This document shows positions 16,349 to 24,326 of a stretch of 64,000 bases of DNA, piece by piece; the first letter of the stretch is position 1, and every line of letters begins with the position of its first letter. A model generated the notes under the pieces. The model was given only the letters and a program-made list of their open reading frames with translations. It ran no database searches and had not been told where the DNA came from. Source of the stretch: Oscillibacter hominis (GTDB lineage Bacteria > Bacillota > Clostridia > Oscillospirales > Oscillospiraceae); contig NZ_CP060490.1 of the NCBI RefSeq assembly GCF_014334055.1, positions 682,001 to 746,000 on the forward strand, in the 5' to 3' direction. The position numbers were made by a program, and so were the translations under genes.

Positions 16349-17035
16349 TCAGACCTTTTGATCCTGTGGCGCGGCGCGTCCGCAGAGCAGGCGGCCCATC
16401 TCCAAAAAGTCCGTGTGCCGCACGTCCCGGGGCTCAAAGCGGAAGAGGCGGAACACCGCCTGCATGGTTGCGCCCAGGCCGAAGACGGAGACCAGCGTCC
16501 CCACGCCGATTGGCCCCTTAAGCAGCCACGCGGCGCAGATCACCACGCCCAACAGCATGACGTTCACCATGCCGATGGGGAGGCGGCGCATCCGTTTGCC
16601 CAGGGCCACCAGCAGGGAATCCCGGGGGCCGCAGCACAGCGCGGAGCGCATGTAGATGAGCTGTCCAAACGCCACGATGAAAAGGCCCAGGATCAGCACC
16701 GCCAGGGAGGCGGGAAGGGAGGTTTGAAGTGGCACCAGTTCCAAAGCGGTGAACAGGTCTATGCTGAGCCCCACCAGGACTGCGTCCAGGAGCGTGCCCA
16801 TGCCGATCCGCTCCCCAAGCAGCAGGTCGGCCGCCACCGCAAAGATGCTCAGCACGATGGAGGCAGTCCCATAACTGACCCCGAAGCACCGGGAGAGCCC
16901 CATGTTCAAAGCGTCCCAGGGCGCCAGGCCGATGTTGGCCTGGATGGTCAGATAGATGCCAAAAGCGGCTACAAAAAGCCCCCCGGCGGCCTGGAGCGTC
17001 CGGAGCAGAAGCATCAATCGGGGAGAACGGTTCAT
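16349..17035 (-). CDS. YczE/YitT-like integral membrane protein (DUF6198)
   Basis: This protein of about 228 residues has five or six hydrophobic helices and the family pattern FVAAFGIYLTIQANIGLAPWDALNMGLSRCFGVSYGTASI near the N-terminus, plus RSALCCGPRDSLLVAL in the middle. These features match YczE/YyaS-type membrane proteins of unknown function. The frame opens at a GTG (17044), but the ATG at 17035 has GGAG eight bases upstream. It follows luxS by 15 bases, so it may be co-transcribed with mtnN-luxS. The methyl-cycle context does not define its role. Confidence 0.75.
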   Translation of the reverse strand: MNRSPRLMLLLRTLQAAGGLFVAAFGIYLTIQANIGLAPWDALNMGLSRCFGVSYGTASIVLSIFAVAADLLLGERIGMGTLLDAVLVGLSIDLFTALELVPLQTSLPASLAVLILGLFIVAFGQLIYMRSALCCGPRDSLLVALGKRMRRLPIGMVNVMLLGVVICAAWLLKGPIGVGTLVSVFGLGATMQAVFRLFRFEPRDVRHTDFLEMGRLLCGRAAPQDQKV

Positions 17036-17050
17036 AGCGGACACTCCTTG

Positions 17051-17518
17051 TTACTCATTGGTGTAGGACAGCTGCTCCACGGTCCAGCCGGCGATCAGTT
17101 CCGCATACCACTTGCAGACCGCTTTTGCGGCCTCCGCATCTAAGTTTACATAATTTCCACACTCGGCGGCGCTCTTTCCGGGCAGTTCGCCGTCAAAGCC
17201 GGCAGCCTGCCGGAAGACCCGCTTCAAAAGCTCCACAGCATCCTCGCAGCAGAGCAGGCGATTGTCAAAGAGGAAGTAGAAGCCGGTCTGGCAGCCCATG
17301 GGACCGAAATAAATCACGGCCTCTTTCTCCGGTGCGTTGCGCAGCAGCGTGGCAATGAGATGCTCTGTAGAGTGGAGTTCGCTGTTGGAGAGCAGATCGC
17401 CGGTGTTGGGCTTTTTCAAGCGAAGGTCGAAGGTGATGATGTCACCGTCCCGGCGGGAGAAATAGAGCCCGGGCAGCAGTTTGTTGTGATCCACGGCAAA
17501 GCTTGCAATACGATCCAT
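17051..17518 (-). CDS. luxS: S-ribosylhomocysteine lyase LuxS
   Basis: LuxS of 155 residues converts S-ribosylhomocysteine to homocysteine and DPD, the autoinducer-2 precursor. The Fe-binding HSTEH motif (H-x-x-E-H) is near residue 52, GPMGCQTGFY carries the catalytic Cys, and ECGNY carries the third metal-ligand region. The frame extends to 17596, but ATG at 17518 has AGGAGG nine bases upstream and gives the family start MDRIASFAVDHNKL. It overlaps the end of the nucleosidase gene by TGATATG spacing, so the two consecutive steps of SAH recycling are coupled. Confidence 0.95.
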   Translation of the reverse strand: MDRIASFAVDHNKLLPGLYFSRRDGDIITFDLRLKKPNTGDLLSNSELHSTEHLIATLLRNAPEKEAVIYFGPMGCQTGFYFLFDNRLLCCEDAVELLKRVFRQAAGFDGELPGKSAAECGNYVNLDAEAAKAVCKWYAELIAGWTVEQLSYTNE

Positions 17519-17519
17519 A

Positions 17520-18203
17520 TCAGCATTCCTCCTGCAATTTTTTGGCAAAGGGCAGAACCACCCTGCCCAGGGCTTCCAGGGCCTGGCTGAAATCAAAATA
17601 CTCCTCCGCCTGCCTCTCGGAAAACAGCCGGTCGGACACGGACTTCAAGGATACGAAGCGCACGTTGTTGCGCAGGCAGACCTGGGCAATGGCCCCGCCC
17701 TCCATTTCGCAGAGGGTGGGGGAGAAGGTATCACGCACCCAGCGGGCCCGGTCCCCGCCCACGGCGAACCAGTCCCCGGTGGCCACCCGGCCCAGTTGGG
17801 CGGAGAAGCCCAGCTGGCGCAGGAGCGCCTGGCAGTGCTCCGGCCGCCAGGTGGGGAAGTCCACCCGATTGACGGTGGAGACCAGGCCGATCGGGTCGCC
17901 TACGGCGGAGGTGTCCACGTCGTGCTGCACAAAGTCCCGGGCCAGCACCAGCGTGCCGATGGGCAGGTCCCGGCAGCAACCGGCCACGCCGGCGTTGAGG
18001 ATCAGCTCCACGCCGCAGTGCAGGCACAAAAGCTCGGCGGCCATGGCGGCGTTCACCTTGCTCACGCCTCCGGCGCAGGCCAGGATGCCCTCCGCCACCT
18101 CAAAGACCGGGATGCCGGACACAGTTTCCAGGGGGGCAAGGTTCCGGGCGCCGGGCAGGGCATGGAGTTCCGCGGGCATGGCGAATTGAAGACCGATTTT
18201 CAT
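17520..18203 (-). CDS. mtnN: 5'-methylthioadenosine/S-adenosylhomocysteine nucleosidase
   Basis: This 227-residue protein cleaves S-adenosylhomocysteine to adenine and S-ribosylhomocysteine, the LuxS substrate. Family marks are ACAGGVSKVNAAMAAELLC, NAGVAGCCRDLPIGTLVLA and the active-site region CEMEGGAIAQVC (Met-Glu), plus FVSLKSVSDRL carrying the Ser-Asp pair. The ATG at 18203 has AAGGAG eight bases upstream; the open frame extends to 18338 but the extension has no family similarity. It shares an operon with luxS. Confidence 0.92.
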   Translation of the reverse strand: MKIGLQFAMPAELHALPGARNLAPLETVSGIPVFEVAEGILACAGGVSKVNAAMAAELLCLHCGVELILNAGVAGCCRDLPIGTLVLARDFVQHDVDTSAVGDPIGLVSTVNRVDFPTWRPEHCQALLRQLGFSAQLGRVATGDWFAVGGDRARWVRDTFSPTLCEMEGGAIAQVCLRNNVRFVSLKSVSDRLFSERQAEEYFDFSQALEALGRVVLPFAKKLQEEC

Positions 18204-18373
18204 GATGCTCTCCTTGTTGTGATTGTTTCTGGCCGTAACGGGCCGGACTCTCTGCTCCACCGGGAGGGCCAGCTTTTCCTGTGGGGCCGCAACGCACAGG
18301 CGGCCGTCCTCCAGAAAGAGCCGGCACGGAATATTCAAAGCGCGATAGGAGCATCTGCCGTTTTCCTGAGGCG

Positions 18374-18550
18374 CTAAGGGCAGGTGATGATGTCGACGGC
18401 GGGGGCGTCCGAGGGTACGCCAAAGTGGCTCCAGGCGTCGTCCTTGGCCTGGGCATAAGCGGCCTTCTCAAAAGCCCGCTGCCGTTCGCCGTCCAGCCGC
18501 TCCACCAGGTATCTGACGGAATCCGGAGAGGGTCCTCCGAAAGCTTGTAG
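18374..18550 (-). pseudogene. Possible small gene or gene remnant upstream of mtnN
   Basis: Between ackA and mtnN the minus strand has a 58-codon stretch ending at 18374 that reads like real protein, e.g. VRYLVERLDGERQRAFEKA and WSHFGVPSDAPAVDI. No ATG lies at its start and a stop precedes it. A possible GTG start in VERLDGERQ would give about 43 residues, but no clear ribosome site is visible. I do not recognise the family. It may be the end of a decayed gene. The rest of 18204-18627 shows no other gene. Confidence 0.3.
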
Positions 18551-18627
18551 TCAAAGAGGTTTTTTGGATCGTTTATCGCGTCCCTTTCGATCCATTGCAG
18601 GTGGCTGCGGGCGGGCCGGAGTCCGGA

Positions 18628-18660
18628 AAAAGGGGCGGACCCAGCCGGCCCGCCCCTTTT
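18628..18660 (-). terminator. Terminator of ackA
   Basis: On the minus strand GGGGCGGGCC and GGGTCCGCCCC form a G+C-rich stem followed by TTTTT, starting about ten bases after the ackA stop. Confidence 0.75.
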
Positions 18661-18669
18661 GAAAGGTGC

Positions 18670-19875
18670 TTATTTCCCGGAGACGATGGCTGCGGTGTCC
18701 ATGGCAATCATCAGTTCTTCGTTGGTGGGGATCAGCAGGACCTTGACCTTGGAGTCGGGGGCGGAGATCACGGCCTCCTCGCCCCGGACCTTGTTGGCCT
18801 CGGCGTCCATCTTCACGCCCATGAACTCCAAATCAGAGGCAATGGCCAGGCGCTGGGAGGCGGAGTTCTCGCCCACGCCGGCGGTGAAGATGATGGCGTC
18901 CACGCCGCCCATGGCGGCGGCATAGGAGCCAATGAGCTTCTTGACGCCGTAGTTGAACATCTCCACGGACAAAGAGGCGCGCTTGTTGCCCTCTTTGCCT
19001 GCGTTCTCCAGATCACGGAAGTCGGAGCTGACGCCGGACACGCCCAGCACGCCGGACTTCTTGTTCAGGATGGAGACCATCTCCTTGATGTCCATGTTGT
19101 ACTTGGCCATCAGATACTCCAGGATGCCGGCGTCCAGATCACCGGAGCGGGTGCCCATGGGCAGGCCGGCCAGGGGAGTGAAGCCCATGGAGGTGTCCAC
19201 GCTCTTGCCGCCGTCCACGGCGGTGACGGAGGAGCCGTTGCCCAGGTGGCAGGAGATCAGCTTCAGCTCCTCGCTCTTTTTGCCCAGCATGGCGGCGGCG
19301 CGGCCGGCCACATACTTGTGGCTGGTGCCATGGAAGCCGTAGCGGCGGACCTTGTCGGTCTCATAGTACTCGTAGGGCAGGGCGTACATATAGGCCTTGG
19401 CGGGCATGGTCTGATGGAAGGCGGTGTCGAACACGGCCACCATGGGCACGCCGGGCATGACCTTCTCACAGGCGCGGATGCCGGTCAGGTTGGCGGGGTT
19501 GTGGAGGGGGGCCAGGGGGATGCAGTCCTCAATGGCCTTCATCACCTCGTCGGTGATGAGGACGGACTTGTTGAAGGCCTCGCCGCCGTGCACCACGCGG
19601 TGGCCCACAGCGTCGATCTCCTTCATAGAGGCGATCACGCCGTTTTTGGCGTCCACCAGGGCGTACAGCACAGCCTGGATGGCTTCGGAGTGAGTGGGCA
19701 TGGCCACGTCCACTTCCTTCAGCGCTTCCTTGCCCTCCACCTGGGGCTTATAGGTGAACTTGCCGTCGATGCCGATGCGCTCGCACAGGCCCTTGGCCAG
19801 CACCGCGCCGCTGTCGGGATTGAGCAGCTGATACTTCAGGGAAGAACTTCCGGCGTTGATGACTAATACGTTCAT
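18670..19875 (-). CDS. ackA: Acetate kinase
   Basis: This 401-residue enzyme interconverts acetate and acetyl phosphate, generating ATP in fermentation. Family motifs are [18 protein letters not shown] at the start, [36 protein letters not shown] with the phosphoryl-transfer Arg/His region, [12 protein letters not shown] and [13 protein letters not shown] at 19875 has AAAGGAG eight bases upstream; the open frame runs on to 19938. No pta gene is adjacent. The divergently transcribed neighbour tmcAL uses acetate, a suggestive pairing. A promoter with TATAAT lies at 19974-20001. Confidence 0.97.
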   Translation of the reverse strand: MNVLVINAGSSSLKYQLLNPDSGAVLAKGLCERIGIDGKFTYKPQVEGKEALKEVDVAMPTHSEAIQAVLYALVDAKNGVIASMKEIDAVGHRVVHGGEAFNKSVLITDEVMKAIEDCIPLAPLHNPANLTGIRACEKVMPGVPMVAVFDTAFHQTMPAKAYMYALPYEYYETDKVRRYGFHGTSHKYVAGRAAAMLGKKSEELKLISCHLGNGSSVTAVDGGKSVDTSMGFTPLAGLPMGTRSGDLDAGILEYLMAKYNMDIKEMVSILNKKSGVLGVSGVSSDFRDLENAGKEGNKRASLSVEMFNYGVKKLIGSYAAAMGGVDAIIFTAGVGENSASQRLAIASDLEFMGVKMDAEANKVRGEEAVISAPDSKVKVLLIPTNEELMIAMDTAAIVSGK

Positions 19876-19945
19876 GTTTTTAACTCCTTTTTTCCAGACG
19901 CTTGCGTAACGCCCGCAAATGATATAAAATAATAACAATCAGTTT

Positions 19946-19963
19946 TCCCGATTGTTTTCGGGA
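19946..19963. promoter_or_regulatory. Palindrome in the ackA leader
   Basis: TCCCGA (19946-19951) and TCGGGA (19958-19963) form an inverted repeat with a 6-base centre just downstream of the ackA -10 box. It could be an operator or a small leader hairpin. Confidence 0.35.
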
Positions 19964-19973
19964 CAACACCTTT

Positions 19974-20001
19974 ATTATAGCAAAAATTTTCCTGGATACA
20001 A
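19974..20001 (-). promoter_or_regulatory. Probable ackA promoter
   Basis: On the minus strand TTGTAT (19996-20001) and a perfect TATAAT (19974-19979) are 16 bases apart, about 100 bases upstream of the ackA ATG. Confidence 0.6.
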
Positions 20002-20076
20002 CCGTTATTTTCCTGGACTTTACGGTTTTTGGATGAAAAAATTGTAACCAATTGTCACTTTTTGAGGGGGAAGTCC

Positions 20077-21273
20077 ATGGGGGCGGCAGGTATAATAGCA
20101 GAGTATAATCCACTTCATCTGGGCCACCGGTATCAGATGGAGCGCACCCGCGCCCTGTTGGGAGAGAAGACGCCCATCGTCTGTGTAATGAGCGGGAACT
20201 TTGTCCAGCGCGGAGCCTTCGCCATTGTCCGCAAGCATGTGCGGGCGGAGGCGGCGGTCTGCGCGGGGGCGGACCTGGTGCTGGAACTGCCCCTCCCCTG
20301 GGCCCTTGCCTCGGCGGAGCGGTTTGCCCGGGGCGGAGTCAGGGTTTTGCAGGCTGCCGGCGTTGTGAGCCACCTCTCCTTCGGCAGCGAAAGCGGCGAC
20401 GCGCCATTGCTGATGGAACTGGCCCGGGGCCTGCTGCATCCCGATTTTCCCCCGCTGCTGCGGCAGGAGCTGCGGTCGGGGGACAGCTTTCCCCGTGCCC
20501 GCCAGCGGGCGCTGGAGCAGCTTTTGGGCACGCGGGCGCATAGACTGGAACAGCCCAATGACCTATTGGGCGTGGAATACTGTAAGGCGTTGGTGCAGCT
20601 TGCACCCCAGATCGAGCCGTTGGCCATTTTGCGCACCGGCGCTTGGCATGACGGCGAGGCGGTGGGGGGAATTGCATCCGCCTCGGCCATCCGCGCGCTG
20701 CTTGAGGATGGGAAAGAGGCAGACCGCTACATGACCCCTGACATGGCGCGGCTTTATCGGGAGGAGCTGGCCGCCGGCCGCGCCCCGGTGAACCTGGCGG
20801 CCTCGGAGCGGGCGGTGCTGGCCCGGCTGCGGACCATGGAAGAGGCGGACTGGGCTCTCTATGACGAGGGGGCGGAGGGCCTCTACCATCGGTTTTACGA
20901 TGCGGCCATCTCCTGCGCCACGGTGGAGGAGCTGCTGCGCACCGTCAAAACCAAGCGCTATCCCATGGCGCGGCTGCGCCGGATGCTGCTGCGGGCCTAT
21001 CTGGGGCTTCGGGACCTGCCGGAGGAGATACCCTATCTCCGGGTTCTGGCCGCCGGCCCCCGGGGACGGGAGCTGCTGGCCCGGATGCGCCGGTGTGCCG
21101 AACTGCCGGTACTGACCAAGCCCGCCGATGTGCGCTGCCTCTCACCGGAGGCAAACCGCGTCTTCGCGCTGGAGGCCCGGGCCGCCGACCTCTATGCCCT
21201 TGCATATCCATCCCTTTGTCAGGCCGCCGGCGGAAGCGAATGGACAACGGGACCGCACATCCAAACCCCCTGA
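20077..21273 (+). CDS. tmcAL: tRNA(Met) cytidine acetate ligase TmcAL (YlbM family)
   Basis: This 398-residue protein matches the YlbM/TmcAL family, which makes N4-acetylcytidine at the wobble position of elongator tRNA(Met) using acetate and ATP. The N-terminus GIIAEYNPLHLGHRYQMERTR carries the nucleotidyltransferase motif H-x-G-H, followed by VCVMSGNFVQRG and the ADLVLELPLPWA block; SASAIRALL is the second nucleotide-binding motif. ATG at 20077 has GAGGGGG six bases upstream; the open frame begins at 20029. It is divergent from ackA across a shared promoter region. Confidence 0.9.
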   Translation: MGAAGIIAEYNPLHLGHRYQMERTRALLGEKTPIVCVMSGNFVQRGAFAIVRKHVRAEAAVCAGADLVLELPLPWALASAERFARGGVRVLQAAGVVSHLSFGSESGDAPLLMELARGLLHPDFPPLLRQELRSGDSFPRARQRALEQLLGTRAHRLEQPNDLLGVEYCKALVQLAPQIEPLAILRTGAWHDGEAVGGIASASAIRALLEDGKEADRYMTPDMARLYREELAAGRAPVNLAASERAVLARLRTMEEADWALYDEGAEGLYHRFYDAAISCATVEELLRTVKTKRYPMARLRRMLLRAYLGLRDLPEEIPYLRVLAAGPRGRELLARMRRCAELPVLTKPADVRCLSPEANRVFALEARAADLYALAYPSLCQAAGGSEWTTGPHIQTP

Positions 21274-21287
21274 AAAGGAGTGTTATT

Positions 21288-22181
21288 ATGGAAAAGCTGA
21301 TCGCCCTGTTCTGCGCGCTCTGCCTGATGGCCGGCTGTGCCAGCGCCTCGCCGGAATTGGGGGAAGCGCCGCTTGAAAAGGGGGCTCTGACGGAGGAAAT
21401 CTCCCAGTCGGTGGAGAAATCTGCCGTCTACGGCGCTGCGGTCCAGGCGGCCGTCTATACGGTGGAGAGTCAGGTCTGCGCCGACACTGTCTACGATGAG
21501 GATGGCGCGCTGTTGGCCAACTACCGCTATGAGGTGCCCCATCTGGCTGCCTGGAATGAAAACGGAGAGCCGTGGCCCTGCCGGGACGACACTGTGGCCG
21601 CCAACCTGGAGACGTTCAACGGACGCTTTGAAGAGTGGCTCAGCGGTGAGGATTTCCAGGAGAAGGCGGACGAGGCCCGTGCATTTTACGAGGACTGGAA
21701 GACGGAGCAGGAGAAGGCTCAAAGCGGGGACGTGTGGAATCTTGAGTTTTTGTACGACCTCTCGTTCACCTCTTATATGACCGCCGATCTCATCAGCATC
21801 GACGGACGCTACTATGACTGCAGCGGCGGCACCCACGGCATGACCGTGCTGTTGGGCTGGAATTACGATTTGGCCAGCCAGAGGTTTATCGGCCCGCTGG
21901 AGCTTGCTGCCGACCAGGCCGTCTTTACAGAGGCGGTGGCCCGTAAGATTTTGGCTCAGATTGAACCGGGAGACCCGCTTTACTGGGATGATTACGATGA
22001 AATTGTGGCCTGCTGGCCCAACTATGCCGTCTCCTTCAACGAGGAGGGGATGGAGGTGGGGTTTTCCTCCTATGAACTGGTCTGCTATGCCGCCGGCCCC
22101 CAGCAGTTCCAGATTTCCTGGGATTTCATAGAACCCTACCTCAGCGACTACGGCAGAGCGCTGTTGGGATACGCGGCATAA
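21288..22181 (+). CDS. Lipoprotein with DUF3298-type domain
   Basis: This 297-residue protein starts MEKLIALFCALCLMAGC, a lipoprotein signal with lipobox LMAGC near residue 17. The mature part has a DUF4163-like segment (about 40-150) and a DUF3298-like C-terminal part, including YYDCSGGTHGMTVLLGWNYDL, a conserved pattern of that family (also found beside the PdaC deacetylase domain). It is anchored outside the membrane; the function is not known. AAAAGGAG lies eight bases before ATG 21288. The gene follows tmcAL by 14 bases and ends at a hairpin. Confidence 0.8.
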   Translation: MEKLIALFCALCLMAGCASASPELGEAPLEKGALTEEISQSVEKSAVYGAAVQAAVYTVESQVCADTVYDEDGALLANYRYEVPHLAAWNENGEPWPCRDDTVAANLETFNGRFEEWLSGEDFQEKADEARAFYEDWKTEQEKAQSGDVWNLEFLYDLSFTSYMTADLISIDGRYYDCSGGTHGMTVLLGWNYDLASQRFIGPLELAADQAVFTEAVARKILAQIEPGDPLYWDDYDEIVACWPNYAVSFNEEGMEVGFSSYELVCYAAGPQQFQISWDFIEPYLSDYGRALLGYAA

Positions 22182-22190
22182 GAAGAGAGA

Positions 22191-22222
22191 AGCCCTCATC
22201 CGTACCGGATGGGGGCTTTTTG
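22191..22222 (+). terminator. Terminator after the DUF3298 lipoprotein gene
   Basis: AGCCCTCATCCG (22191-22202) pairs with CGGATGGGGGCT (22206-22217) with one G-U pair, followed by TTTTTG. Confidence 0.75.
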
Positions 22223-22225
22223 TAG

Positions 22226-22254
22226 TTGACAATTATACGAATCCGTACTAAAAT
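22226..22254 (+). promoter_or_regulatory. Promoter of marR-MATE
   Basis: TTGACA (22226-22231) and TAAAAT (22249-22254) are separated by exactly 17 bases. A near-palindrome TACGAATCCGTA fills 22236-22247 of the spacer and a perfect palindrome lies just downstream, so binding by the encoded MarR protein would block the promoter. Confidence 0.7.
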
Positions 22255-22255
22255 A

Positions 22256-22269
22256 ATACGAATTCGTAT
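22256..22269. promoter_or_regulatory. Probable MarR operator
   Basis: ATACGAATTCGTAT is a perfect 14-base palindrome directly after the -10 box; a related site with one mismatch pair is at 22236-22247. Two sites flanking a -10 box are typical of MarR autoregulation. Confidence 0.6.
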
Positions 22270-22285
22270 AATAAGGAGGATTGTC

Positions 22286-22732
22286 ATGGATGGGACGATG
22301 GACCAGGTGCGCAGCATCATGATCGGCATCAACCGCATCGACGGGCTCTATTATCTGTGTGCAAAGCGCACGGGGCTGAAGGAGAACGCGCTTGCCCTGC
22401 TCTACGCGCTCAATGACGGGAAGCCCCATACCCAGACCCAGATCAGTGAGCAGTGGCTCATCCCCAAGACCACGATTAACACGGTGGTAAAAGAGTGCGT
22501 GGAGCAGGGGTATGTGTCCTTTGACCCGGGGGAGCACAGGCGGGAAAAGACGCTTTTCCTGACCCCGGCGGGAAAGGCGCACGCGGACGCCCTCCTCTCA
22601 GACCTCTATCAAATGGAGTGCACGGCGCTGGAAAAGACACTGGAGCGGTATCCGGCGGGCTGGATCGATGCCCTTTCGGAATTTGCCGCGCAGCTGACGG
22701 CGGCCTTTGGGGGAAAGGAGGAGCGCCGCTGA
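22286..22732 (+). CDS. MarR family transcriptional regulator
   Basis: This 148-residue winged-helix protein has HTH residues around TQTQISEQWLIPKTTINTVVKECVEQGYV and a wing DPGEHRREKTLFLTPAGKA, the MarR pattern. ATG 22286 has AAGGAGG seven bases upstream. It precedes the MATE transporter by 30 bases in the same direction, so it is probably a local repressor relieved by a transported compound. The palindromes in its promoter support autoregulation. Confidence 0.88.
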   Translation: MDGTMDQVRSIMIGINRIDGLYYLCAKRTGLKENALALLYALNDGKPHTQTQISEQWLIPKTTINTVVKECVEQGYVSFDPGEHRREKTLFLTPAGKAHADALLSDLYQMECTALEKTLERYPAGWIDALSEFAAQLTAAFGGKEERR

Positions 22733-22762
22733 GTACGGATTGAATCAAGGACGGAGTATCTT

Positions 22763-24109
22763 ATGTATTTTGAAACCATGCAGCCCACAAGGCTGTTTTT
22801 CCACTGCGCGATTCCAAGTATGGTCAGTATGGCGGTCAGCTCCCTTTATACGGTGGCGGACGGCATCTTTGTGGGCCGCTTCATCGGCCAGGACGCCCTG
22901 GCGGCGGTGAACCTGGTCATGCCGCTGGTGATGATCTGCTTTGCCCTGGCGGATATGGTGGCGGTGGGTTCGTCGGTCCAGATTTCCATTTTGCTGGGCC
23001 GCAGAGAGGAGGATCAGGCCAGGGTGATCTTTTCCTCCTGTGTCAAACTGATTGCCGCCTTCTCCTGCCTCGCGGGGCTTCTTGGCTTTTTCCTGGCAAG
23101 ACCGGCCCTGCTGACCATGGGGGCGGGGGAGAACGTGACGGAGCTGGCCGCCCAATACATCCGGGTCTACGCCGTGTTTTCCCCGCTTGTGATGGTGTTT
23201 TTCGCCATTGACAACTACCTCCGCGTCTGCGGGAAGGCCCGCTACAGCATGGTGCTGAATGTGGTCACGGCGCTGGGGAACATCTTGCTGGATTTTGTGT
23301 TCATTGTCCTGCTGCGCTGGGGAATTTGGTCCGCGGCCCTGGCCAGCTGCCTGAGCCTGTCCCTGGGGACAGTGCTGGCGATGGTGCCCTTTTTCCGGCA
23401 GAAGCTGAAGCTCTATTTTGTCAGGGGGATTCTCTCCCTCCGCCAGCTTGGCCACCTGCTGGCCAACGGCTCCTCAGAGCTGTTCACCAACATCGCAAGC
23501 TCCGCGATGATGCTGATTTTAAATGCGGTGCTGCTTCGGATCGGAGGGTCGCTGGCGGTGGCCGCCGTTTCGGTGGTCATGTATGTGGACAGCATAGTAA
23601 ACTCCCTGATCTTTGGGCTTGCGGACTCCATGCAGCCTGCCATCAGCTACTGCCATGGCTGTGGGCTCAGGGCGCGGGTCCGGGCGCTGGAAAAGCGGGT
23701 GCTGCTCACGGCGGCGGCCATCTCCCTGGCGGCGCTGATTTTTATGCGCAGCTGCGGCGGAGGGCTCATCGCACTCTTTGTCCAAGAGGGCGACAGTTCG
23801 CTTTTGACGATGAGCCTGCGGGCCATGGAGCTTTTTTCCCTGTCCTATGTGGTGAGCTGGGTGGACGCATGCCTTGGCTCTTATCTGACCGCGCTGGACC
23901 GGCCCGGCAGGTCCCTGGCCGTCACGCTCTGCGGCACACTGGTGTTCCCGGTGCTGTCGCTTGGCATCCTTGCCCCGCTGTGGGGCCTGGACGGCGTGTG
24001 GTGCATGCCTCTGGCCGCCGGCGTTGCCAGCGCCGTGGTGTCGGTGGCGGCCGTGGCCACCATGGGGCAGACGGGCGGTACCTCTGAAAGCGCCGGTCCC
24101 CAGGAATAA
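22763..24109 (+). CDS. MATE family efflux transporter
   Basis: This 448-residue membrane protein has about 12 helices and the MATE features IPSMVSMAVSSLYTVADGIFVGRFIGQDALAAVNLVMPL at the N-terminus, repeated in weaker form in the second half (VVMYVDSIVNSLIFGLADSMQPAISYCHG). It would export cationic drugs or metabolites using an ion gradient. Co-transcription with the marR gene suggests substrate-induced expression. GGAG lies six bases before ATG 22763. A strong terminator follows. Confidence 0.9.
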   Translation: MYFETMQPTRLFFHCAIPSMVSMAVSSLYTVADGIFVGRFIGQDALAAVNLVMPLVMICFALADMVAVGSSVQISILLGRREEDQARVIFSSCVKLIAAFSCLAGLLGFFLARPALLTMGAGENVTELAAQYIRVYAVFSPLVMVFFAIDNYLRVCGKARYSMVLNVVTALGNILLDFVFIVLLRWGIWSAALASCLSLSLGTVLAMVPFFRQKLKLYFVRGILSLRQLGHLLANGSSELFTNIASSAMMLILNAVLLRIGGSLAVAAVSVVMYVDSIVNSLIFGLADSMQPAISYCHGCGLRARVRALEKRVLLTAAAISLAALIFMRSCGGGLIALFVQEGDSSLLTMSLRAMELFSLSYVVSWVDACLGSYLTALDRPGRSLAVTLCGTLVFPVLSLGILAPLWGLDGVWCMPLAAGVASAVVSVAAVATMGQTGGTSESAGPQE

Positions 24110-24115
24110 AGAGTG

Positions 24116-24151
24116 AAAAAGCACCCGGTGGAGTGTCCACCGGGTGCTTTT
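24116..24151 (+). terminator. Terminator after the MATE gene
   Basis: AAAAGCACCCGGTGGA and TCCACCGGGTGCTTTT form a 16-bp stem around GTG. Symmetric A/T flanks could make it bidirectional. No gene is seen between here and 24326. Confidence 0.85.
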
Positions 24152-24326
24152 TGATCGGGTTCCGCGGCCATCCCATCATTCCGCCGGCGGTCAAACGTGA
24201 AGCGCGGGCCGGATTTCCGGAAATTTCCTGGAATGAAAGCTTGTGGAAGGGAGAGATTGAATCCGGGGGCTTTTATCAAAAAAGCCTGTCCGGCGCGATC
24301 CGGCCGGATCGGAAAGGAAGAGAGTC

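Noticed and set aside
15611..17143. 510-codon plus-strand frame opposite prp, rplU and the YczE-like gene
   Set aside because: It crosses several well-supported minus-strand genes and a promoter and matches no family I know.
18595..19866. 423-codon plus-strand frame opposite acetate kinase
   Set aside because: It lies on the antisense strand of ackA, has low-complexity Gly/His/Val-rich composition and no ribosome site. It results from the G+C-rich codon usage of ackA.
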